Made by a program: the position numbers and the translations under genes. 64,000 nucleotides of DNA from Rhodobacter aestuarii (GTDB taxonomy: Bacteria > Pseudomonadota > Alphaproteobacteria > Rhodobacterales > Rhodobacteraceae): assembly GCF_900156655.1 (NCBI RefSeq), contig NZ_FTOG01000002.1, positions 357,070 through 421,069 on the forward strand, written 5' to 3'. The notes under the pieces were generated by a model. The model searched no databases. It was not told the origin of the DNA and was given only the letters and a program-made list of their open reading frames with translations. Shown in pieces: positions 46,235 to 57,333 of this stretch (within the stretch, counting starts at the first letter, position 1; every line of letters begins with the position of its first letter).

Positions 46235-47251
46235 TTAGAACTGGTCTTCGAAACGTTTGGCCAGATCTTCGATGTTTTCCGGCGGCCAGTCTTCGACTTC
46301 CATGCCCAGATGCAGACCCATCGACGAGAGCACTTCTTTGATCTCGTTGAGCGATTTGCGGCCGAAGTTCGGGGTGCGGAGCATCTCGGCTTCGGTTTTC
46401 TGGATAAGATCGCCAATGTAGACGATGTTGTCGTTCTTGAGGCAGTTCGCCGAACGCACCGAAAGCTCGAGCTCGTCGACTTTCTTGAGCAGCAGCGGGT
46501 TGAATTCCAACCCGTCGTCGGCGTCTTGCTTCGAAGCCGATTCCGGCTCTTCGAAGTTCACGAAGATCGACAGCTGGTCTTGCAGGATGCGCGCAGCGTA
46601 AGCCACGGCGTCTTCCGGCGTCAGCGAGCCATCGGTTTCGATTTTCATCGTCAGCTTGTCGTAGTCAAGCACTTGACCTTCACGGGTCGGCTGAACTTCG
46701 TAGGCGACTTTCTTCACCGGCGAATAGATCGCATCGATCGGCATCAGGCCAATCGGCGCATCTTCGGGGCGGTTCTTGTCGGCGGCCACGTAGCCTTTGC
46801 CGGTGTTGACGGTCAGTTCCATGAACACGTCGGCGCCATCATCAAGGTGGCAGATCACGTGATCACGGTTGAGAACTTCAATACCGTTGCTTTCCGAGAT
46901 GTCGCCGCCGGTGACGACGCCCGGCCCTTTAGCCGAGATCGACAGCCGTTTCGGGCCTTCGACATCCATCTTCAGCGCGATACCTTTGAGGTTCAGGATG
47001 ATGTCCGTGACATCTTCGCGCACACCAGCAACGCTGGAAAACTCATGCAGCACATTGTCGATCTGCACCGAAGTGATGGCCGCCCCCTGAAGCGAGCTCA
47101 TCAGAACGCGGCGCAGCGCGTTGCCGAGCGTAAGCCCAAAGCCGCGTTCGAGCGGTTCGGCGATAACCGTAGCTTGACGTTGAGGGTCGTTGCCCGGCTT
47201 GATTTCAAGCTGCGTCGGCTTGATAAGCTCGGCCCAATTTTTGTGGATCAT
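46235..47251 (-). CDS. rpoA: DNA-directed RNA polymerase subunit alpha
   Basis: Alpha subunit, 338 residues from the ATG at 47251 (GGAGG upstream). The N-terminal assembly domain includes [17 protein letters not shown]; the C-terminal domain contains [20 protein letters not shown] and [14 protein letters not shown] for UP-element and activator contacts. An upstream in-frame ATG would add five residues. Confidence 0.98.
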   Translation of the reverse strand: MIHKNWAELIKPTQLEIKPGNDPQRQATVIAEPLERGFGLTLGNALRRVLMSSLQGAAITSVQIDNVLHEFSSVAGVREDVTDIILNLKGIALKMDVEGPKRLSISAKGPGVVTGGDISESNGIEVLNRDHVICHLDDGADVFMELTVNTGKGYVAADKNRPEDAPIGLMPIDAIYSPVKKVAYEVQPTREGQVLDYDKLTMKIETDGSLTPEDAVAYAARILQDQLSIFVNFEEPESASKQDADDGLEFNPLLLKKVDELELSVRSANCLKNDNIVYIGDLIQKTEAEMLRTPNFGRKSLNEIKEVLSSMGLHLGMEVEDWPPENIEDLAKRFEDQF

Positions 47252-47322
47252 GCGCTCTGCCTCCATTCTTGTTCCGGACCCATGTCCCTAATCCGGAACG
47301 CCCGAGGAAAAAACGATACACA

Positions 47323-47353
47323 CCGGGCCGCGCAGGATCTCTGCGCGGCCCGG
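47323..47353 (-). promoter_or_regulatory. Perfect 13-bp stem-loop between rpsK and rpoA
   Basis: CCGGGCCGCGCAG (47323-47335) and CTGCGCGGCCCGG (47341-47353) pair perfectly around a 5-nt loop. On the minus strand a T6 run follows 9 nt later, so it might attenuate expression or set the rpoA mRNA 5' end. Confidence 0.6.
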
Positions 47354-47367
47354 CTTAATACAATCAC

Positions 47368-47757
47368 TCAGACGCGGCGACGCTTGGGCGGACGGCAGCC
47401 GTTGTGCGCGATCGGCGTCACATCACGGATCGAGGTGATGTTGAGGCCAACAGCGGCCAGCGCGCGCAGCGCCGACTCACGGCCCGAACCCGGGCCTTGC
47501 ACTTCCACGTCCACGGTTTTCAGGCCGTGTTCTTGCGCCTTGCGGGCAGCGTCTTCGGCAGCCATCTGGGCGGCATAGGGGGTCGATTTACGCGAACCCT
47601 TGAAGCCCATGGTGCCCGAGGACGACCAAGAAATGGCGTTACCCTGAACGTCGGAGATCAGGATTTTGGTGTTGTTGAACGAGGAGTTCACGTGCACCAC
47701 GCCAGCGGCGATGTTTTTACGCTCTTTGCGTTTAACGCGAGTCTTGTCACGAGCCAT
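47368..47757 (-). CDS. rpsK: 30S ribosomal protein S11
   Basis: uS11, 129 residues: [37 protein letters not shown] and the C-terminal [11 protein letters not shown]. Lies 13 nt after rpsM. Confidence 0.98.
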   Translation of the reverse strand: MARDKTRVKRKERKNIAAGVVHVNSSFNNTKILISDVQGNAISWSSSGTMGFKGSRKSTPYAAQMAAEDAARKAQEHGLKTVDVEVQGPGSGRESALRALAAVGLNITSIRDVTPIAHNGCRPPKRRRV

Positions 47758-47770
47758 GTGCTACCCTCCC

Positions 47771-48139
47771 TTACTTCTTCTTACCGGCGATCGGTTTCGC
47801 CGGGCCCTTGCGGGTACGAGCGTTGGTGTGGGTGCGCTGACCGCGAACCGGCAGGTTCTTGCGGTGACGCAGGCCACGGTAGCAACCAAGGTCCATCAGA
47901 CGCTTGATGTTCATCGACACTTCGCGGCGCAGGTCACCTTCGACGGTGAAATGCGCATCGATGTATTCGCGGATGGCGAGCACTTCGGCGTCGGAGAGGT
48001 CATTCACACGACGGGTATCGTCGATGCCAACGGCGTCCACGATTTGTTTCGCGAACATCGGGCCGATCCCGTGGATATATTGAAGAGCGATCGGGACGCG
48101 TTTCCCGGTCGGAATGTTGACGCCAGCAATACGAGCCAA
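47771..48139 (-). CDS. rpsM: 30S ribosomal protein S13
   Basis: uS13, 122 residues: [19 protein letters not shown], helix-turn motif [17 protein letters not shown] and the basic tail [15 protein letters not shown]. First gene of the alpha operon part, preceded by 176 nt containing a promoter candidate. Confidence 0.98.
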   Translation of the reverse strand: MARIAGVNIPTGKRVPIALQYIHGIGPMFAKQIVDAVGIDDTRRVNDLSDAEVLAIREYIDAHFTVEGDLRREVSMNIKRLMDLGCYRGLRHRKNLPVRGQRTHTNARTRKGPAKPIAGKKK

Positions 48140-48273
48140 AGCGTGCTTTCCTTTCGTTGCGGTTCCGTAGCACCAGAACCTTTTTTCACAACATATTCAG
48201 ATTAGTCTGAACGGCGTAAACGCCCAAACCTCCGGACCCCGGAGATTCGGGCGATTCTCTTGCGAGACGCCGT

Positions 48274-48302
48274 GACCTAGAAGGAATTTCCCCCTACGTC
48301 AA
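48274..48302 (-). promoter_or_regulatory. Candidate promoter for rpsM-rpsK-rpoA-rplQ
   Basis: On the minus strand TTGACG (48302-48297), 17-nt spacer, TAGGTC (48279-48274), right after the adk stop. The leader contains a CTCCGG/CCGGAG hairpin (48230-48244). Confidence 0.35.
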
Positions 48303-48315
48303 GCGCCAAGAGGCA

Positions 48316-48969
48316 TCAAGCTTGCTGATCCAAAATTGCAGCCATAGATGCGGCAACTTTGTCGATTTCGGCCAAACCATCGACCGAGAACAAATCCCCC
48401 GCATGGTAGTAATAGCCGATCAGCGGCGAGGTCTTTTTGTAGTATTCCATCAGCCGGGTCTTGAGGCTGTCTTCATTGTCGTCGGCGCGCCGCTTCATAT
48501 CGTGGCTGCCGCAGACATCACAGGTGCCTTCAACCTTCGTCGGCTTGGTTTCGTCGTGATAAACCTCACCGCATTTGCCGCAGGTGAAGCGACCAGTGAT
48601 ACGGCGCACAAGCGCCGCGTCATCCACCCGCATCTCAATCACGGCATCAAGCTTTTGCCCCATCCGGGCGAGCAAACGGCCAAGCGCATCCGCTTGCGGC
48701 AAGGTGCGAGGGAAGCCATCGAAGATGAACCCATTGGCCTCGGTGGACGCCAGTTTCTCTTCGATCAGGCCAATCACGATCTCGTCGGTGACAAGCTCGC
48801 CACGGTCCATCACTTCGGCGACGCGCTTGCCCATCTCGGTGCCCGAGGTCTTCGCCTCGCGCAGCATGTCACCGGTGGACAGCTGCACCATACCGCGTTC
48901 TTCCACCAGCTTGCGGGCCTGCGTGCCCTTACCGGCGCCGGGCGGTCCCAGCAGGATGATATTGGCCAT
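48316..48969 (-). CDS. adk: Adenylate kinase
   Basis: Interconverts ATP + AMP and 2 ADP. The protein is 217 residues from the ATG at 48969. P-loop [16 protein letters not shown]-site [20 protein letters not shown], and a lid with four cysteines (CGKCGEVYH ... CDVCGS), so a Zn-binding long form. Between secY and rpsM as in many bacteria; an upstream in-frame ATG lies inside secY and is rejected. Confidence 0.98.
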   Translation of the reverse strand: MANIILLGPPGAGKGTQARKLVEERGMVQLSTGDMLREAKTSGTEMGKRVAEVMDRGELVTDEIVIGLIEEKLASTEANGFIFDGFPRTLPQADALGRLLARMGQKLDAVIEMRVDDAALVRRITGRFTCGKCGEVYHDETKPTKVEGTCDVCGSHDMKRRADDNEDSLKTRLMEYYKKTSPLIGYYYHAGDLFSVDGLAEIDKVAASMAAILDQQA

Positions 48970-48982
48970 TCTTCCCCTCCCC

Positions 48983-50350
<1,368 letters not shown>

Positions 50351-50453
50351 ACCCGTCTCTTTCATGCGTAAGGCGCCGCGCGACCGTTCTCCGGTCGGCG
50401 GCGCCTGGAAAACTGTTGCTTATGTAAGCGGGGATGGCCCCGCCCACAACCGA

Positions 50454-50921
50454 TTATTCGGCCGCAGCAGCAACGGTCAGTTTGCCACCGGCTTTTTCAA
50501 CGGCTTCCACAGCCGCTTTCGAAGCGCCGGTCACGTTCAGCGTGACCTTGGTGGAGATTTCGCCTTTGGCGAGGATGCGGATCCCGTCGCGCTTGCGCGA
50601 GGTCAGGCCAGCAGCAACCAGCGCGTCTTCGGTGATTTCAACCGAGGCGTCGAGTTTGCCAAGGCCGATGAATTTCTCGATCAGTCCGAGGTTCACAACG
50701 GCGAAGGCTTTGCGGTTCGGCTTGTTGAAGCCGCGCTTCGGCAGACGCCGGTAGAGCGGCATTTGGCCGCCTTCGTAACCGTTCAGGGCCACACCCGAGC
50801 GCGACTTTTGGCCTTTGATACCACGGCCAGCGGTTTTGCCTTTGCCCGAACCCGGGCCGCGCGCAACGCGTTTTTTCTTGGTCGCGGCGCCAGAATTGTC
50901 GCGCAGTTCGTTCAGTTTCAT
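50454..50921 (-). CDS. rplO: 50S ribosomal protein L15
   Basis: uL15, 155 residues: [18 protein letters not shown], the Gly-rich [21 protein letters not shown], and [20 protein letters not shown]. The upstream 42 in-frame residues are not homologous. In this genome it is separated from rpmD by about 1 kb with two other genes. Confidence 0.98.
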   Translation of the reverse strand: MKLNELRDNSGAATKKKRVARGPGSGKGKTAGRGIKGQKSRSGVALNGYEGGQMPLYRRLPKRGFNKPNRKAFAVVNLGLIEKFIGLGKLDASVEITEDALVAAGLTSRKRDGIRILAKGEISTKVTLNVTGASKAAVEAVEKAGGKLTVAAAAE

Positions 50922-51084
50922 ATCGCTTCTCCTTTGCCGGACAATGCCCCCGGAAGCGAAACCGGAGCACACACGGCATTTCTTGTTGATTCTGGGCCCC
51001 GAGAGAGGCCACCGGGGGCGTATAGACGCAACCGGACAAGCTCGCAAGCGTTTAGCGAACCGCGCACAGGATTTGCATTCGACT

Positions 51085-51288
51085 TCATTTGCTGCGAGGG
51101 AAATGCGCCCGAGCCGCAGAAATGATCGCTGCGATCGAAGATTTGGGCCTCGTCAGGAACACGATCGCAATGAGCGTCAGCAAGACCGCTCCGAGTCCTT
51201 TGCCGCTGACGAACCAAAACGACAGGTCAGCCTGAGCGACCAACTCAACTAACTTTTCGGTTAGAGAAGATTTATTGTCGGGACCCAT
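51085..51288 (-). CDS. Small single-helix membrane protein between rpmD and rplO
   Basis: A 67-residue protein from the ATG at 51288 (GAGGAG upstream). A polar N-terminus ([20 protein letters not shown]) is followed by one membrane helix ([15 protein letters not shown]) and a basic tail (ARAHFPRSK). I recognise no family. A good promoter-like sequence sits 49 nt upstream, so it heads the transcript that continues into rplO-secY-adk. Base composition is less GC-rich than its neighbours. Confidence 0.6.
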   Translation of the reverse strand: MGPDNKSSLTEKLVELVAQADLSFWFVSGKGLGAVLLTLIAIVFLTRPKSSIAAIISAARAHFPRSK

Positions 51289-51336
51289 CTGGACACACTC
51301 CTCGCTATAGTGGTGTGTCTCTCCCCTCCGGTTCAT

Positions 51337-51365
51337 ATTAAATGGCCCGTTTGAAACTCTGGCAA
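51337..51365 (-). promoter_or_regulatory. Strong candidate promoter for the rplO-secY-adk unit
   Basis: On the minus strand TTGCCA (51365-51360), 17-nt spacer, TTTAAT (51342-51337): five of six matches in each box, the best promoter seen in the window. Confidence 0.6.
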
Positions 51366-51560
51366 CATCAAAGAAGACTGGACACCGCAGATCCCACAAT
51401 AAATCGCGTTATGCACATAGATATCCACAATTCTCCCACGTCGAATCCAGATATGGCAACGTGGGGTCCGGAAGAGTGTGTAACGACGCCACGTGCGGAT
51501 CCGCTCCGAGTTACTGGGTCGTCGGGATAACACGGCTGGCATAGAGCACGATTAACCCCC

Positions 51561-51893
51561 TCACGCCCCCATAAATCCCCAGCCGTCCGCCAAGAACCCA
51601 TGCACCGCGCCTTGCACGGTCAGCTTTTCTTCCTCGGCCCAAAGCGCATCAACGTTCAGCGTCATTTCGGGGGTGGTGATTTCAAGGCAGTCTTCATCCT
51701 CGTCATCCTCAGCCTCATACCACTCCACGCCATAGCCCTGCGCCTCAAGCGCCTCGGTGAAAGCATCCCAATCGGCGCTGCCATCCTCGGGCACGAATTG
51801 AAAGGCCACGACCGCGCGCGCGGGCAGATCTTCCATCTTCGCAATCTCGGCAAAGATCTGCTCGGTCTCGGCTTTTTGCTGCTTCATATCCAT
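51561..51893 (-). CDS. RraB-like protein (ribonuclease E inhibitor family)
   Basis: A 110-residue acidic protein from the ATG at 51893, preceded by AGGAGG. The layout matches the RraB/DUF695-type fold: WDAFTEALEAQGYGVEWYE, a run of Asp/Glu, EMTLNVDALWAEEEKL and a terminal DGWGFMG. RraB binds RNase E and changes mRNA decay in E. coli; whether this one does is inference. It lies directly after the rpmD terminator, so it is probably transcribed separately. Confidence 0.65.
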   Translation of the reverse strand: MDMKQQKAETEQIFAEIAKMEDLPARAVVAFQFVPEDGSADWDAFTEALEAQGYGVEWYEAEDDEDEDCLEITTPEMTLNVDALWAEEEKLTVQGAVHGFLADGWGFMGA

Positions 51894-51927
51894 CGCGGCC
51901 TCCTGTCTGGCGCTGGCAGTATCCAAC

Positions 51928-51958
51928 GAAAAACGCCCCGGACCAAGCCGGGGCGTTT
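51928..51958 (-). terminator. Intrinsic terminator after rpmD
   Basis: AAACGCCCCGG (51931-51941) and CCGGGGCGTTT (51948-51958) pair perfectly over 11 bp around a 6-nt loop; the minus strand continues TTTTTCG. It ends the rpmC-to-rpmD segment. Confidence 0.88.
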
Positions 51959-51981
51959 CTCAATTCACATAAAGACCGGGC

Positions 51982-52173
51982 TTAGCCGCGCTCTTCGATG
52001 ATCTTCACAAGGTGCGAGATCTTGTTGACCATGCCGCGGACAGCCGGGGTATCTTCCAGCTCACGGGTGCGGCGGATCTTGTTCAGGCCAAGGCCCTTGA
52101 GGGTCGCGGTCTGGATGGCCGGGCGGCGGGCAGCCGAAGCCACCTGTTGCACGACGATGGTTTTGTTCGCCAT
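51982..52173 (-). CDS. rpmD: 50S ribosomal protein L30
   Basis: uL30, 63 residues: [38 protein letters not shown]. Followed by a strong terminator instead of rplO. Confidence 0.97.
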   Translation of the reverse strand: MANKTIVVQQVASAARRPAIQTATLKGLGLNKIRRTRELEDTPAVRGMVNKISHLVKIIEERG

Positions 52174-52185
52174 CTCTCAGTCTCC

Positions 52186-52746
52186 TCAGGCTTCAGCCGG
52201 CGCTTCAGCGTCGGTTTTCGGCAGGATGTCGGCGACCTTTTTGCCACGACGAGCGGCAACGGAACGCGGCGAGGCTTCCAGCTTCAGACCGTCGAGGGTC
52301 GCGCGGATCATGTTGTAGGGGTTTTGCGAGCCGATCGACTTAGCAACAACGTCCTGAACGCCCAGCATTTCGAACACGGCACGCATCGGACCACCGGCGA
52401 TGATCCCGGTACCAGCCGGCGCGGTGCGCATGACGACTTTGCCAGCGCCGTGACGGCCCGCCACGTCGTGGTGCAAGGTGCGGCCATCTTTGAGCGGCAC
52501 GCGGATCAGCGAACGTTTCGCTTGCTCAGTGGCTTTGCGGATCGCTTCCGGAACTTCTTTGGCTTTGCCTTTGCCGAAGCCGACGCGACCACGTTGGTCA
52601 CCAACCACGACGAGCGCGGCAAACCCGAAGCGCTTACCACCCTTCACGGTTTTCGACACGCGGTTGATCGCAACCAGACGATCGGCGAATTCCGGGGTTT
52701 CTTCGCGCTCTTCGCGGCGGCCCCGGCGGTTATCACGTTCTGCCAT
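52186..52746 (-). CDS. rpsE: 30S ribosomal protein S5
   Basis: uS5, 186 residues from the ATG at 52746: [37 protein letters not shown] and the dimer-interface [18 protein letters not shown]. The C-terminus has a short Ala/Glu-rich tail. Confidence 0.98.
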   Translation of the reverse strand: MAERDNRRGRREEREETPEFADRLVAINRVSKTVKGGKRFGFAALVVVGDQRGRVGFGKGKAKEVPEAIRKATEQAKRSLIRVPLKDGRTLHHDVAGRHGAGKVVMRTAPAGTGIIAGGPMRAVFEMLGVQDVVAKSIGSQNPYNMIRATLDGLKLEASPRSVAARRGKKVADILPKTDAEAPAEA

Positions 52747-52859
52747 AAGGCATTCCTTTCGTGAACGGCGTGGTGTCACGCCTGTTTGGTCCAATCCAAG
52801 TGGGCCGCGCTAGGCACGGCCCCCGGATCATCGGGAGGGCGCGAGCGCCCCCCACCTCA

Positions 52860-53219
52860 TTAGAATTTCAGACCGCCTTCGCGGGCTGCTTCGGCAAGCG
52901 CCTTGATTTTGCCGTGGAACAAGAAGCCACCACGGTCGAAGAAGCACTCTTCGACACCGGCTTTCTTGGCCCGCTCGGCGATCGCCGCACCAATTTTGGT
53001 GGCGGCTTCGACGTTGTTCTTGCCGACGACGCCGAACTCTTTTTCCAGAGTCGAAGCCGACGCAATCGTCACACCTTTGACGTCGTCGATCAGCTGAACG
53101 CTGATGTTTTTCGACGAGCGGTGCACCGACAGACGGGCGCGGCCATTGGCCATCGCCTTGATTTTGTTCCGGACGCGCAGGCGGCGCTTGAGGAACAGCT
53201 CTCGTTTGTTGTTCGCCAT
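52860..53219 (-). CDS. rplR: 50S ribosomal protein L18
   Basis: uL18, 119 residues, 5S rRNA binding: [53 protein letters not shown]. Confidence 0.98.
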   Translation of the reverse strand: MANNKRELFLKRRLRVRNKIKAMANGRARLSVHRSSKNISVQLIDDVKGVTIASASTLEKEFGVVGKNNVEAATKIGAAIAERAKKAGVEECFFDRGGFLFHGKIKALAEAAREGGLKF

Positions 53220-53230
53220 TTCTCAGCCCC

Positions 53231-53764
53231 TTACTTCTTCTTGCCTTCCTTACGGAAGATGAACTCGCCCTTGTAGCGGATGCCTTTGCCTTTGTAGGGC
53301 TCGGGACGACGCCACTCACGGATATTCGCCGCGACTTGGCCGACCAGCTGTTGGTCGATGCCTTCCACGGTGATCTCGGTCTGTTTCGGGCACGCGACGG
53401 TCACACCGGCGGGAACCTCGAAGTTAACCTCGTGCGAATAGCCCAGCGACAGCTTCAGGATGTTGCCCTGAATCGCGGCGCGGTAACCAACGCCTTGGAT
53501 TTCGAGCTCTTTCTTGAAGCCAGTGGAGACGCCGACGCCGAGGTTTTCGATCATCGAGCGGGTCATACCCCACTGCTGACGGGCACGTTTGGAGGTGCCG
53601 CGCGGCGCCACGGTGACGGTGTTGCCGTCCATCGTGATCGTCACATCGTCGGTGGCGGTGAAGCTACGGGTGCCTTTCGGCCCTTTCACTTCAACGGTCT
53701 GGCCGTTCAGCGAGGCGCTCACGCCGCTGGGCAGTTCGACCGGTTTCTTACCAATACGAGACAT
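53231..53764 (-). CDS. rplF: 50S ribosomal protein L6
   Basis: uL6, 177 residues from the ATG at 53764: [33 protein letters not shown], and the C-terminal [13 protein letters not shown]. Upstream in-frame residues overlap rpsH and are rejected. Confidence 0.98.
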   Translation of the reverse strand: MSRIGKKPVELPSGVSASLNGQTVEVKGPKGTRSFTATDDVTITMDGNTVTVAPRGTSKRARQQWGMTRSMIENLGVGVSTGFKKELEIQGVGYRAAIQGNILKLSLGYSHEVNFEVPAGVTVACPKQTEITVEGIDQQLVGQVAANIREWRRPEPYKGKGIRYKGEFIFRKEGKKK

Positions 53765-53774
53765 CGGGCCCTCC

Positions 53775-54173
53775 TTAGAACACGGTGCAGAGCACTTCAC
53801 CGCCAACGTTGGCAGTGCGTGCGGCCGCGTCCGTCATAACGCCTTTCGGCGTGGAGACGATCGAAACACCCAGGCCTTGACGGACCGAGGGGATTTCTTT
53901 GACCGAAGCATAAACGCGGCGGCCCGGCTTGGAGACGCGCGAAATCTCGCGGATCACCGGGGTGCCTTCGAAATACTTCAGGCTGATCTCGAGTTCCGGC
54001 ATGCCGGCCGCCGAGGTCGTTTTCTCATAGCCACGGATGTAGCCTTCCGCCGCAAGCACGTCGAGAACCCAAGCGCGAAGCTTCGAAGCCGGGGTACGGA
54101 CGGTGGACTTGCCGCGCATCTGCGCGTTGCGGATGCGGGTCAGCATATCGCCGAGGGGATCGTTCACGGACAT
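53775..54173 (-). CDS. rpsH: 30S ribosomal protein S8
   Basis: uS8, 132 residues: [18 protein letters not shown] and the conserved [19 protein letters not shown]. In E. coli S8 represses the spc operon by binding its mRNA; no such site was examined here. Confidence 0.98.
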   Translation of the reverse strand: MSVNDPLGDMLTRIRNAQMRGKSTVRTPASKLRAWVLDVLAAEGYIRGYEKTTSAAGMPELEISLKYFEGTPVIREISRVSKPGRRVYASVKEIPSVRQGLGVSIVSTPKGVMTDAAARTANVGGEVLCTVF

Positions 54174-54185
54174 TCCCTGACCTCC

Positions 54186-54491
54186 TTACCAGCTCGATTT
54201 CACCATGCCGGGGATCTGGCCGAACGAGGCCAGGTCACGCAGCATGATCCGCGAGAGTTTGAGCTTACGGTAGTAAGCATGGGGACGACCGGTGAGCTGG
54301 CAACGGTTGTGCAGACGCACGGCCGACGAGTTGCGGGGCAGTTCCGCCAGTTTCAGAGTCGCTTTGAAGCGCTCTTCCATCGGCAGGTTCTGGTCTTCGA
54401 TGATCGCTTTGAGCGAGGCACGTTTGTTGGCGAATTTCTTCACCAGCTTCGCGCGCTTCACTTCGCGTTCAACCATGGATTTTTTGGCCAT
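54186..54491 (-). CDS. rpsN: 30S ribosomal protein S14
   Basis: uS14, 101 residues, the long zinc-free (C-minus) form: [18 protein letters not shown] and [20 protein letters not shown] with no CxxC pairs. Confidence 0.98.
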   Translation of the reverse strand: MAKKSMVEREVKRAKLVKKFANKRASLKAIIEDQNLPMEERFKATLKLAELPRNSSAVRLHNRCQLTGRPHAYYRKLKLSRIMLRDLASFGQIPGMVKSSW

Positions 54492-54506
54492 TAATTCTCT
54501 CCGCGA

Positions 54507-55064
54507 TCAGGCGTTGAAAGGCATGTTGAAAGCTTTCAACAGCGCCTTCGCTTCCGCATCCACGTTGGTCGAGGTGCAGATGATGATGTCCATGCCGAGA
54601 ACTTCGTCGACTTTGTCGAAATCGATCTCCGGGAACACGATGTGTTCTTTGAGACCCATAGCGAAGTTACCGCGGCCGTCGAAGCTCGGTTTCACACCGC
54701 GGAAGTCGCGCACGCGCGGCATAGCGATGTTGATCAGACGGTCGAGGAATTCATACATCTGGTCGCCACGGAGGGTGACCTTGCAGCCAAGCGGCATTTC
54801 TTCACGGACGCGGAAACCGGCGATCGATTTCTTGGCCTTGGTGATGACAGCCTTCTGACCGGCGATGAGCGACAGCTCGTCAGCGGCTTGCTTGACTTTC
54901 TTGGTGTCTTTCACGGCTTCGCCGACACCCATGTTGAGAACGATTTTCTCAAGCTTGGGGATCTGCATGTCGTTTTTATACGCGAACTGCTCTTTCATCG
55001 CAGCGCGGATCGTCGACGCGTAAAGCGCTTTCAGACGCGGGGTATAGGTGGCTTGGTCGAGCAT
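54507..55064 (-). CDS. rplE: 50S ribosomal protein L5
   Basis: uL5, 185 residues, 5S rRNA and P-site contact protein: [33 protein letters not shown] and the [19 protein letters not shown] region. The start overlaps the rplX stop by one base (TAATG). Confidence 0.98.
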   Translation of the reverse strand: MLDQATYTPRLKALYASTIRAAMKEQFAYKNDMQIPKLEKIVLNMGVGEAVKDTKKVKQAADELSLIAGQKAVITKAKKSIAGFRVREEMPLGCKVTLRGDQMYEFLDRLINIAMPRVRDFRGVKPSFDGRGNFAMGLKEHIVFPEIDFDKVDEVLGMDIIICTSTNVDAEAKALLKAFNMPFNA

Positions 55065-55369
55065 TAGATCGCCTCCCCGGTGGTCTTGGCGTAACGCACC
55101 TTTTTGCCGTCTTCGAAACGGAAGCCGACGCGGGTCGCTTTGCCGTTGGCATCGACGAGCGCGAGGTTCGACAGGTCGATCGGCATCGCCTTCGAAACGC
55201 GGCCGCCTTGCGCGGTTTGCGTTTGACGCTGGTGACGGATTGCCATGTTCAGACCGTCGACAATGGCTTTGTTGTCCTTGGGCATGACGGTGGAGATTTC
55301 ACCTTGCTTGCCCTTGTCCTTGCCAGTGAGCACGACGACTTTGTCGCCTTTGCGGAGTTTCGCAGCCAT
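55064..55369 (-). CDS. rplX: 50S ribosomal protein L24
   Basis: uL24, 101 residues with the KOW motif [19 protein letters not shown]. The ATG at 55369 forms a TGATG overlap with the rplN stop. Confidence 0.98.
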   Translation of the reverse strand: MAAKLRKGDKVVVLTGKDKGKQGEISTVMPKDNKAIVDGLNMAIRHQRQTQTAQGGRVSKAMPIDLSNLALVDANGKATRVGFRFEDGKKVRYAKTTGEAI

Positions 55370-55737
55370 CACAGCACCTCCGGCGCAAGCGAGATGATCT
55401 TCATGAAGTTCTTGGCGCGCAATTCGCGAACGACCGGCCCGAAGATACGGGTGCCGACCGGTTCGCCCTGGTTGTTCAGGATGACGGCGGCGTTGCGGTC
55501 GAAGCGGATGGCGGTGCCATCTTCGCGACGAACTTCTTTGGCGGTGCGCACGACAACGGCTTTACGCACGTCGCCTTTTTTCACACGGCCTTTCGGAATC
55601 GCCTCCTTGACCGACACAACGATGATGTCGCCCACGGATGCGTAACGGCGGTGCGAACCGCCCAAAACCTTGATGCACTGAACTCGGCGCGCGCCGGAGT
55701 TGTCAGCGACATCCAGATTGGTCTGCATCTGGATCAT
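55369..55737 (-). CDS. rplN: 50S ribosomal protein L14
   Basis: uL14, 122 residues: [20 protein letters not shown] and [20 protein letters not shown]. Separated from rpsQ by 89 nt, in which an UUCA-type repeat (GTTTCGATGAACTGAAAGTTCATC region) could fold weakly. Confidence 0.98.
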   Translation of the reverse strand: MIQMQTNLDVADNSGARRVQCIKVLGGSHRRYASVGDIIVVSVKEAIPKGRVKKGDVRKAVVVRTAKEVRREDGTAIRFDRNAAVILNNQGEPVGTRIFGPVVRELRAKNFMKIISLAPEVL

Positions 55738-55826
55738 AGTGTTACTCCCGACCTTTGGAAACAGCTATGCAGTCAGCCGTCCCAGGGTTTCGATGAACTG
55801 AAAGTTCATCGCCGGGCCTGAAAAAA

Positions 55827-56060
55827 TCAGGCCTCGACGACAACCGTCCAGCGCTTCGTTTTCGAGATCGGTGCACATTCCTCGATGCGGACGGTGTCAC
55901 CAGTCTTGAAAGTGTTGAGCGCGTCATGCGCGCGGTATTTTTTGGTGCTACGCACGGTCTTTTTCATGACCGGGTGCTTGAAGCGGCGCTCCACGAGAAC
56001 GGTCACGGTTTGATCGTTCTTATCCGAGGTCACGACACCTTGCAGGATACGTTTGGGCAT
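55827..56060 (-). CDS. rpsQ: 30S ribosomal protein S17
   Basis: uS17, 77 residues: [18 protein letters not shown] and [21 protein letters not shown]. Confidence 0.98.
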   Translation of the reverse strand: MPKRILQGVVTSDKNDQTVTVLVERRFKHPVMKKTVRSTKKYRAHDALNTFKTGDTVRIEECAPISKTKRWTVVVEA

Positions 56061-56071
56061 CGGAAGTCTCC

Positions 56072-56272
56072 TTACTTCGCAGCTTCAGCAGCTTTTTGGT
56101 TGAGCACCGTCTTCACACGAGCGACGTCACGACGGACGGCGCGCATGCGGGCGGTGTTCTCAAGCTGGTTGGTGGCCGCTTGGAAGCGGAGGTTGAAGGC
56201 TTCCTTTTTCAGCGCAACAAGCGCGTCACGAAGCTCGTCAGGCGTTTTCGCCTTGAGTTCTTGGGCGTTCAT
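56072..56272 (-). CDS. rpmC: 50S ribosomal protein L29
   Basis: uL29, 66 residues from the ATG at 56272: [18 protein letters not shown] and the helical [17 protein letters not shown]. Here it is preceded not by rplP but by a 183-nt structured gap and two non-ribosomal genes. Confidence 0.97.
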   Translation of the reverse strand: MNAQELKAKTPDELRDALVALKKEAFNLRFQAATNQLENTARMRAVRRDVARVKTVLNQKAAEAAK

Positions 56273-56455
56273 CCCATGGTTCCTTGTCTGGCACCGGCAG
56301 GCCCCGCTTGGGTGCAAACGCACGCTTGGGGTGACCCGTAACCCGGTGGGTTATGTCTTCCGCACCCGATTCCCGAAGGGACCGGAGGCGCGGATGCCGC
56401 TCCCTACAGGAAAGCGCCTCCCGGGGCAACCCCAAGTTTGGCGCAGCGGCGAGTC
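56273..56455 (-). promoter_or_regulatory. Structured leader upstream of rpmC
   Basis: The 183-nt gap holds several inverted repeats on the minus strand: GGAGGCGC/GCGCCTCC (56421-56414 with 56391-56384), TCCC/GGGA around TTC near 56375, TAACCC/GGGTTA (56353-56348 with 56344-56339) and GTGC-GTTT-GCAC within two copies of CACCC(C)AAGCG. No U tract follows the large stem. No function is known; a ribosomal-protein autoregulatory leader or a processing site is possible. Confidence 0.4.
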
Positions 56456-57211
56456 TTAGGCTTTTGCGTCAAACAGGGACACAAAACCGGGGATGCCACG
56501 GAAATCGCGCTTATGCGCGACCGGGCGAGTAAGCCACAGCAAAGCCGGCACAAAGGGGCGCAACCGATCAAGCCGTGCTTGCGCGCGGCCCCAGATATTC
56601 ATTCGGTCTTGCGCCTGATAGGCCCGCGCCGCAGCGCGCACCACCTCATCCACCCGTCCCCGCTCGGCGAGAATATCGAAAAAGAAAATCAGCAGATCGC
56701 GCGCATGCCCATCGGGCGTGTTGCGTTTCGAACTAAAGTTCTCAAGGTCGATGAAGGTGATCTGCCCATCTGCCCAGCAGATGTCGCACAGGTTTGGACG
56801 CCCATGGCTGAAACCCGCGCGGTGCAGCCGCGCCAAGGTTTCGGCCGCAGCGATGAGCGCGGTTTCGAACTCGGCCGCATGCGCTGCGCCAGCGCGTGCC
56901 AGATGACGTAAGGTCACCCCAGCATCAGCGACGATGAAATGGGATTTCCCCTCTTCAAGAAGCTTCGGGAACGGCAGTCCCGCGCGTGCCACCTGATGGT
57001 AGCTTTCCCGCTCAGCTTCAAAGAGACGCCGCGGATCGCCCTTTTGCAGCCGCAGCCGCAACGACCCATCTTCAACGCGTTTACGCCACCCGGCGACCCC
57101 ATTCACCGCGGCTTTTTCAATTCGAATCGGCACCTTACACCTACAGAGCTTACGCTCCTCCCGCAGGCGTTCTCTCGTGCTGTGCCCAGAGCCGCAACCC
57201 AAAAGCGTCAT
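56456..57211 (-). CDS. Small kinase-like protein (LPS kinase/RIO-like fold)
   Basis: A 251-residue protein with eukaryotic-kinase-like features: a Lys in KAAVNGVAGWRKRVEDG, a helix Glu (LFEAERESYHQVARAGLPFPKLL), a catalytic loop HRAGFSHGRPNLCDICW and the metal-binding IDLENF in place of DFG. This is the pattern of WaaP/Kdo-kinase and Bud32-like small kinases. The substrate is unknown. The first ~26 residues are doubtful, and a GTG at 57133 (225 residues) may be the true start. It lies inside the S10 operon between rplP and rpmC. Confidence 0.75.
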   Translation of the reverse strand: MTLLGCGSGHSTRERLREERKLCRCKVPIRIEKAAVNGVAGWRKRVEDGSLRLRLQKGDPRRLFEAERESYHQVARAGLPFPKLLEEGKSHFIVADAGVTLRHLARAGAAHAAEFETALIAAAETLARLHRAGFSHGRPNLCDICWADGQITFIDLENFSSKRNTPDGHARDLLIFFFDILAERGRVDEVVRAAARAYQAQDRMNIWGRAQARLDRLRPFVPALLWLTRPVAHKRDFRGIPGFVSLFDAKA

Positions 57212-57333
57212 AGAAGCGTTACATGTGACGCGAACGTGACACCGTTACGCAGCACCAAGACGGAGATGCAGCGGCCCTGTCAGCACATTATGCACCGCGC
57301 ACAAAGGCCTATCGCGCAAAACCGAACAGATCG

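Noticed and set aside
51333..51601. Small frames across the low-GC gap in the spc region
   Set aside because: They have no ribosome binding site, no recognisable motif and cross the promoter; read as non-coding or decayed sequence.
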